DNA of 64,000 nt from assembly GCA_023634235.1 (NCBI GenBank), contig JAMKCF010000018.1, positions 2,881,474-2,945,473 of the forward strand, read 5' to 3'. A program made the translations under genes and the position numbers. The DNA comes from Pisaster brevispinus. Taxonomy: Eukaryota > Echinodermata > Asteroidea > Forcipulatida > Asteriidae. Positions 59,401-64,000 of this stretch are shown piece by piece; positions within the stretch are counted from its first letter, which is position 1; the number at the start of each line of letters is the position of its first letter. The notes below the pieces were generated by a model. That model ran no database searches. It saw only the letters and a list, made by a program, of their open reading frames with translations, and was not told the origin of the DNA.

Positions 59401-61517
59401 CTGATGCCACCATTTGGCACGGAGGAATGTTTTGTTTTCGCGGTGCTTGTCTCAGGTCTTGAGGTAACAGTGTCTGGCTTCTTCGAACCTGACGTAACTT
59501 TCTGTAATTCGGACTTGACCATCTTTCCATTAATTTTGAACGGTTTTGTTGCTCCGTTTGTCGTCGAGCCATTTGGTTTTCCAGCAGGCCTAGTTTCAAG
59601 TCTTTCATCACCTCCTCTTCGCTGTGCGAGGAACTCTTGTCTTCTCATTTCTCCAAGTTTCCGGGCAGCGGCTGCTTTCTTAAGATCCATTTCACTAACT
59701 TTTGGTTTACTCTTGTTCATTAGTTGCTTGGACTTGGATGCCGAGTCAATAACCGTTTTGGATTTTTCTGCTTTACCCCCTTTCTGTTGGTTAGCTGCCA
59801 AGGCCAATAGTTGCTGATAGCTCATTGGTCCCTTTGAAGCAGCAGCTGGCTTCTTGGGCTTTTTGGGCAAATCAAGAGCCTTCTTACTAACCACTTTGAT
59901 ATCATCCTCATCTCTAGTTCTCTCAGAAACTTTATGAATTTTCTTCATGAAGGATCGATGTTTAACTTCATGTTTTTTGTCGTCGTAATTTTCTTTTGGT
60001 GTAACACTCCGTCTGTTCTCCTGAGATTTCTCCGTCGATTTCTTTGTCTTACTTTTAGTTTCTGCTCGCAGCTTCAGGAGTTCTTTTTTCTTAGACTCCT
60101 CTTCCAGCACTGAATTTCAAAAAGATCCAGAAAGTGAAATATTTGTCAACTGAGAGACTGAAACTGAAAAATGTATATCTTTCGGAGTATGATGGCTTTC
60201 TGCAAGATATTCTTCTTAACGTTAGACTTTTTCTTTTCAACAAGACTGACTTCTTTGATGTCAAAGTAGTTAATAAAGTGTTTCTTATGGCTTGGGCTTT
60301 TGGCTAGACCCAGTAATTGGGGCACTGTACTCCTTTAAAAAAATGTTTTTACATCTGCGGTAGTCAACATTGTCTAATCACAAATTTACCAACAATTTAG
60401 TAAACTATCCAGTCTGTGGTTTTACTCAGAAAAAAACAAGGACTTGTAAAACTTCAAACTTACTTTTACGGTTCTGGTCATGTTGTTTTTTCTCTAGTCT
60501 TGCTTGTATCGCAGCACGATCTACTCCAGAACGTTTCTCTTTTTTCGGCGGTGGGAGGGACGTCGTATACCGCTTGTTAACTGTAACCTGGAAAGTTTCA
60601 ACGGTAAACAAAGTTAATGTGAAAGATTGTACTCTATGAATGGTTAAGGAAAAATTATAATTATTTTTATAGTTGCAATAAATATAACCTTCCATCCTAC
60701 TGATGGTCGCTGGAGAATGGAGGGTTTGATTATCACATCTAGATTATGTTTATACTTTCTTCTTCAGCTTTATAACTATAATTTACAAAGACCACAAATT
60801 GTTTTGGTTTTATGTTAACAAGGGTCTGGTTGTATACACAGGTCATTTTAAGTATCAAAGAAAATTGTTTGTAAATTTAATAAACATTTGATGGGTGGGT
60901 ATGACAGTTTTTGGCAACAGATTTTGGCAACAGTCTTACAAAGTTTTACTATAAAACCCACTGAAATTATCACTAAAGCCCGATTTCATACTTGGAGTTA
61001 CGTGAGTGACGCAAACAGTTTTTACGCACTGTTTTCCAATTTATTTGCGAAATTGGGTTTGCTTTCGCAATTCGCATGAAGTATGAATCGGGCTGAACAC
61101 AGATTTTGATATTTATGATTATGATTGAAACACTATTCAAATAAATACATTTCTTTCAGTTTATTCAACTTCTTAAGTCAGTGTTAGTGTAATTAATTAA
61201 TAAAGAAACATATTTTTGAATTTTTTTTACAAACATGCATGATAAATTCTGATAACAGAAAAAGAAATGTAAAAATATATATGTATTTTACTATTAAGAA
61301 CAAATGTAAATTAAAATTTTTGGTAATTTCAACAAGGCTAGATTTGCAATTTCCGGCACGATTACGACATCATGTCAGATGTGAAAAATTGAGACGTGTT
61401 TTCGTCTGATTGATCAGACAGAAAATACCAAGTTGAAAGACAAATAACAATATTTACCTCCTTTTCTGCCTTTTTCTTGTTCTGAGCGGCAATATCGAGC
61501 AACTTTTGAAAATCCAT
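56327..61517 (-). CDS. spty2d1: SPT2 homologue (SPTY2D1), histone H3-H4 chaperone
   Basis: Complete gene, six coding exons in transcript order: 61517-61458, 60587-60464, 60109-59102, 58273-58111, 57224-57147, 56417-56327; 1524 nt, 507 residues. Begins MDFQKLLDIAAQNKKKAEKE. The N-terminal third is Lys/Glu-rich and coiled-coil-like (RAAIQARLEKKQ, LEEESKKKELLKLRAE). Middle region has PMSYQQLLALAANQQKG and a long Ser/Lys/Arg-rich low-complexity stretch. An acidic patch (DEESDYEEDGFIDD) precedes the conserved C-terminal SPT2 domain (HYIKEIFGYDKSKYGYESDY, ALKNMEASYREIQKEEA, ending in a basic AQKKKKR). In the family this domain binds H3-H4 tetramers and supports histone recycling in transcription. 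Shorter than the ~685-residue human protein, mainly in the disordered middle. Shares its promoter region with the divergent gene at 61765. Confidence 0.94.
57147..57224 (-). CDS. spty2d1: spty2d1 exon 5 (SPT2 domain)
   Basis: 78 nt. Encodes YGYESDYALKNMEASYREIQ and KEEAR, the most conserved SPT2 segment. Acceptor cccaag, donor gtatgt. Confidence 0.97.
57670..58000. mobile_element. foldback D, copy 5
   Basis: Begins cagggctcgaacttgg and ends caaattcgagccctg; lies in the SPT2 intron between exons 4 and 5. Confidence 0.8.
58111..58273 (-). CDS. spty2d1: spty2d1 exon 4 (acidic patch, SPT2 domain)
   Basis: 163 nt, phase 1 to 0-2 split Lys. Encodes KRGRLLSDEESDYEEDGFID and HYIKEIFGYDKSK. Acceptor ccccag, donor gtaaga. 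Confidence 0.96.
58506..58660. mobile_element. foldback I, compact copy
   Basis: 155 bp from caggcctggaatttcattg to ttaattccatgcctg, with gggcacttccattgggaaat inside; the least disrupted copy of the family in the window. Confidence 0.82.
59102..60109 (-). CDS. spty2d1: spty2d1 exon 3 (large central exon)
   Basis: 1008 nt, phase 1 to 1 (starts by completing an ATG Met codon). Basic, Ser/Lys-rich middle region with PMSYQQLLALAANQQKG. Long + strand frames here are antisense shadows. Acceptor attcag, donor gtgatt. Confidence 0.95.
60464..60587 (-). CDS. spty2d1: spty2d1 exon 2
   Basis: 124 nt, phase 0 to 1. Encodes VTVNKRYTTSLPPPKKEKRS and RAAIQARLEKKQHDQNRK. Acceptor ttccag, donor gtaagt. Confidence 0.93.
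61458..61517 (-). CDS. spty2d1: spty2d1 exon 1
   Basis: 60 nt, 20 codons: MDFQKLLDIAAQNKKKAEKE, phase 0 out, donor gtaaat on the - strand. MDF start matches the family. Confidence 0.93.
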
Positions 61518-61764
61518 GATGACTGAACTGTTAATCCTTTCCGAAAAGGGACAATATCCCCCTTGATTTCGTCAGAAAACAGTCATATTTTGGCCTGATG
61601 TTTTCGTACACAACCATCCGGAACTGACGAGTGAGGTTTTTTTCAAGTTCGTTGAACCCGTGTACTAGTGTCCCACTTACAAGTTCGGGAATTTCCGGAT
61701 TTATTCGGCGGCAATTTCCATATCCCAGGATTCATGGGTAATCTTTAAAAAGAGGCGCGTCAAG
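61518..61764. promoter_or_regulatory. bidirectional promoter region, SPT2 and the 61765 gene
   Basis: 247 bp separate the two divergent start codons. No TATA box is seen. ETS-like ccggaa cores occur near 61618 (atccggaact) and ttccgg near 61693, and caagatggcgga overlaps the + strand start codon, fitting a YY1-type site in housekeeping promoters. Promoter activity is inferred from the divergent arrangement. Confidence 0.6.
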
Positions 61765-61789
61765 ATGGCGGATGCGGCTGCCTTGGAAA
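61765..61789 (+). CDS. first coding exon of an unidentified gene (MADAAALE...)
   Basis: ATG in a good Kozak context (caagatggcg) followed by eight codons and a consensus donor (a|gtaagc at 61790), ending in phase 1. Divergent from SPT2 and 247 bp from it. The rest of the gene lies beyond the window or in exons I cannot recognise, so no product is proposed. Confidence 0.55.
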
Positions 61790-63104
61790 GTAAGCAAAAT
61801 TTTGATCTTTTTTGAGGTGGATTTTTCCCGGAATTAATTTGCATTCCACCCTGAAACTTCGCCATAAATTTAACGGATAATTAATGTGTCTTTCTGCTAT
61901 ATTGAGATTTGTAATTGGTGTTATTTTATGTGCGAAAACTGTCGGGACATTTTCCCGGTATGCGAACTGCGCAAGAAGTAGTCTGGTGTACGTGTCCACA
62001 CGGTTCACTAGACGGACATGCAGTTCAAAATGTCTGATGATGGCGCTTGAAAAAGTTGTTGACCTCTCACAAACCAAACCGTCCAAACTCACAATAAAAT
62101 TTATATGGCAATTTTGACAGCCTATAGTGTCAGTTTTTTACTCGTGCAGCAAATTTGTCACCTAGTTTATTTTGTTCTGATAAAGAGTTTCGATTTCTTT
62201 TTTAATTTTATTTAAAATAAAAAATAATTTGAAATTTTAATTTTTATTTACAACAAAGTCAATCAAAAGTTACCAGAAAATATTTGTTTAAAAGCGAAAG
62301 TTATGATTTCTTAATACTGTCCATCATAAAAATAAATTGTTTATTCATTATCATCTGTAACTAATAATAAGTACTTTCACGGTTATATCATGTGCCATCT
62401 TTTTCAGGAGGCAAATTTCAAACACTTAACTTATCAATCGTTTCAGTCTGCGACCGCGACTCAGTGCTCAAAATTTCATGCACCTTCCAATCCAGACGCA
62501 TGCATAAAGTTTGAGCAGCAAGTCGTTGATGGCATTGGAGTATCCGATGTAAACAAACCTGTCCCATCAACAAGATGGCACAACCGTGAAAGTGCTTATT
62601 ATTTCAATACCAAACAATAGTCAATTCAGAATTGTGGACCCTGGGCTGGGCCAGTACTACTACTATTACTAAACTTAACTAACTAATTTGTATTCATGAT
62701 TTCTTGTTGATTGTTTCTATAATTTCTATTTCTCTACTTCTTTTTCATTACTCGGTAAAGTTGCGATAATCATAATCCTCCATCCTTCAGGTGGCCACAA
62801 GAGGGTTACGATTACGGCTACGATTACGAGACAACCCCAGTATTCGAATCACACATGTGTGCAATTTCGACCATTTTTGTCAGACAACTAGTGACCAGAT
62901 TTGGTCTATTTTTACCACTTTCAAAAATCATAACAAACATTCTAAGAACACAAATTTGATCTTTAGTTTGTAATAAATCAATTTAGAACACTGAAAATAT
63001 CATCATGAAAGCATTTTAAAGGAAAACAACAACAAAAACTTATCACAACTATACTCAGTCCATTTTAGTCAGGATATCAACACCAAGTAGCAATCACAGT
63101 GAAG

Positions 63105-63225
63105 GGTCTTGCCCAAAGACTAAATCAAATGCTAGGAGTGAGATACAAACCCACCTTGTAATGATTCAGGTCAGCCAACAACAGCCAGACTTTGAAATTA
63201 ATCTTCTAGACCACTCAACCACGAC
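63105..63225 (-). mobile_element. tRNA-derived SINE fragment (reverse)
   Basis: On the - strand gtgggtttgtatctcactcc is B-box-like; ttgggcaagacccttcactg is typical SINE body sequence. Confidence 0.5.
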
Positions 63226-63613
63226 ATGCTAATTATTTAAAGTTTTTAAGTCTGATTTTTTTGCCAATTAGACCTGAAAATTAAAATTAAAGTTTTTAAA
63301 TGGCTGATTTTAAACATTCAAGAAAGTTAAAAGCTTTCATTTAGGGTATTGCACGAAAACAATCTGCAAATGCTTTATAGTGGTAGTTAATTGGAAACTA
63401 GAATTGTTAGGATTTGTTTTCTCGCGTCTTTTAGCAATGTACAAACAATTTTATTATTAACAGTCCTTGACATATGTGAACGTTTTTGTATGTTTAGGTT
63501 TTGAAACAGCATCACCGACTATCAAAACAAATTTAAGAAAAACAAATTTTGAAGAAAAAAAAACCTTTTTGTAAAAATCTGCAAAAATCGACTTAAATGT
63601 ATTTAGTGGCCAT

Positions 63614-63864
63614 CAGGGCCGTATTTCACGGCTCTGCTTACCGTAAGCAAAGAATCAGCACTAATACGGAAGCAGGGAATTCTGTGCTTACGTCGAGCGC
63701 ATTTCACGGGTTTGCAGGGAATTTTTGCTTCTGCGCGTGTGTACTCCATGTTAGGCATTCTTTGCTTACACAGCTAGCGCAGAAATTTGGCGCTTGCAAA
63801 ATAAGTGGAGAAAGGTGACAGTAAGCGCAGAATTCAGCTGTAAGCAGAGCCTAATTGGGCCCTG
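63614..63864. mobile_element. foldback A relative, 251 bp
   Basis: Begins cagggccgtatttcacggct and ends gagcctaattgggccctg; interior gtaagcgcagaattcagctg matches the short element at 42205-42300. Confidence 0.75.
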
Positions 63865-64000
63865 AACTTTAAAAAAAAAATTACAGTGTTTGTCAACAAA
63901 TGAATTGTTAGTGTCGTTGTTATGAATTTACATCATTGTAAACCTGCAAAAAGTAGCTGGTAGCCTGACGTTGTAAATCTGAGGCCTGACATTGTAAACC

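Larger units (their letters stand above)
61790..64000 (+). other. presumed first intron of the 61765 gene
   Basis: No exon that continues the phase-1 codon with recognisable coding sequence. Contains a reverse tRNA-like SINE piece (63105-63225) and a foldback A relative (63614-63864). Confidence 0.45.

Noticed and set aside
59311..59817. 168-codon + strand open frame
   Set aside because: Antisense to SPT2 exon 3, whose - strand product is clearly conserved in family layout.
62390..62620. Open frame after a cttttttcag-type acceptor, possible second exon of the 61765 gene
   Set aside because: In the frame required by the phase-1 donor it reaches a stop within ~40 codons and shows no recognisable family.

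Overview
This is eukaryotic nuclear DNA from an intron-rich invertebrate deuterostome, most likely an echinoderm and plausibly a sea star. That identification is an inference. It rests on animal-type CKAP5 and SPT2 proteins, a secreted collagen/C1q protein, GT-AG introns of 0.1-7 kb, and a very dense load of short foldback (MITE-like) elements, tRNA-derived SINEs and a Penelope-like retroelement.

Layout. (1) 290-44055, + strand: most of a CKAP5/XMAP215/ch-TOG microtubule polymerase gene. I assemble 38 constitutive exons (1831 codons plus stop) running from the end of TOG1 through TOG2-TOG5, the C-terminal TOG-like/TACC-binding region and the conserved tail. The promoter and TOG1 body lie upstream of the window. 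Two extra frame-neutral small exons (24 nt at 26103-26126, 45 nt at 39209-39253) look like alternative cassettes. (2) 44056-48750: 3' UTR/flank with a ~115-bp tandem repeat, a cluster of AGGTCA half-sites, C-tracts and an inverted-repeat element. (3) 48770-54399, + strand: a TATA-box gene with a non-coding first exon and five coding exons for a 359-residue secreted collagen-stalk C1q-domain protein. An intact-looking tRNA-Asp(GTC) gene lies in its fourth coding intron. (4) 56327-61517, - strand: a complete six-exon SPT2 (SPTY2D1) histone-chaperone gene, 507 residues, convergent with the C1q gene. (5) 61765 onward, + strand: the first coding exon (MADAAALE...) of an unidentified gene that shares a ~250-bp bidirectional promoter region with SPT2.

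The introns hold most of the unusual material: about ten foldback families, several nested in one another; at least three SINE families; three non-LTR retrotransposon 3' fragments; a broken antisense Penelope-like element; and tandem arrays of 21, 32, ~115, 128 and 152 bp. Several repeats sit directly against splice acceptors of CKAP5.

The three recognisable genes do not form a pathway. CKAP5 is cytoplasmic/centrosomal, SPT2 is nuclear chromatin and the C1q protein is secreted. I found no prokaryote-like defence system or gene cluster. The best candidates for new biology are the frame-neutral CKAP5 microexons and the transposon-splice-site juxtapositions.
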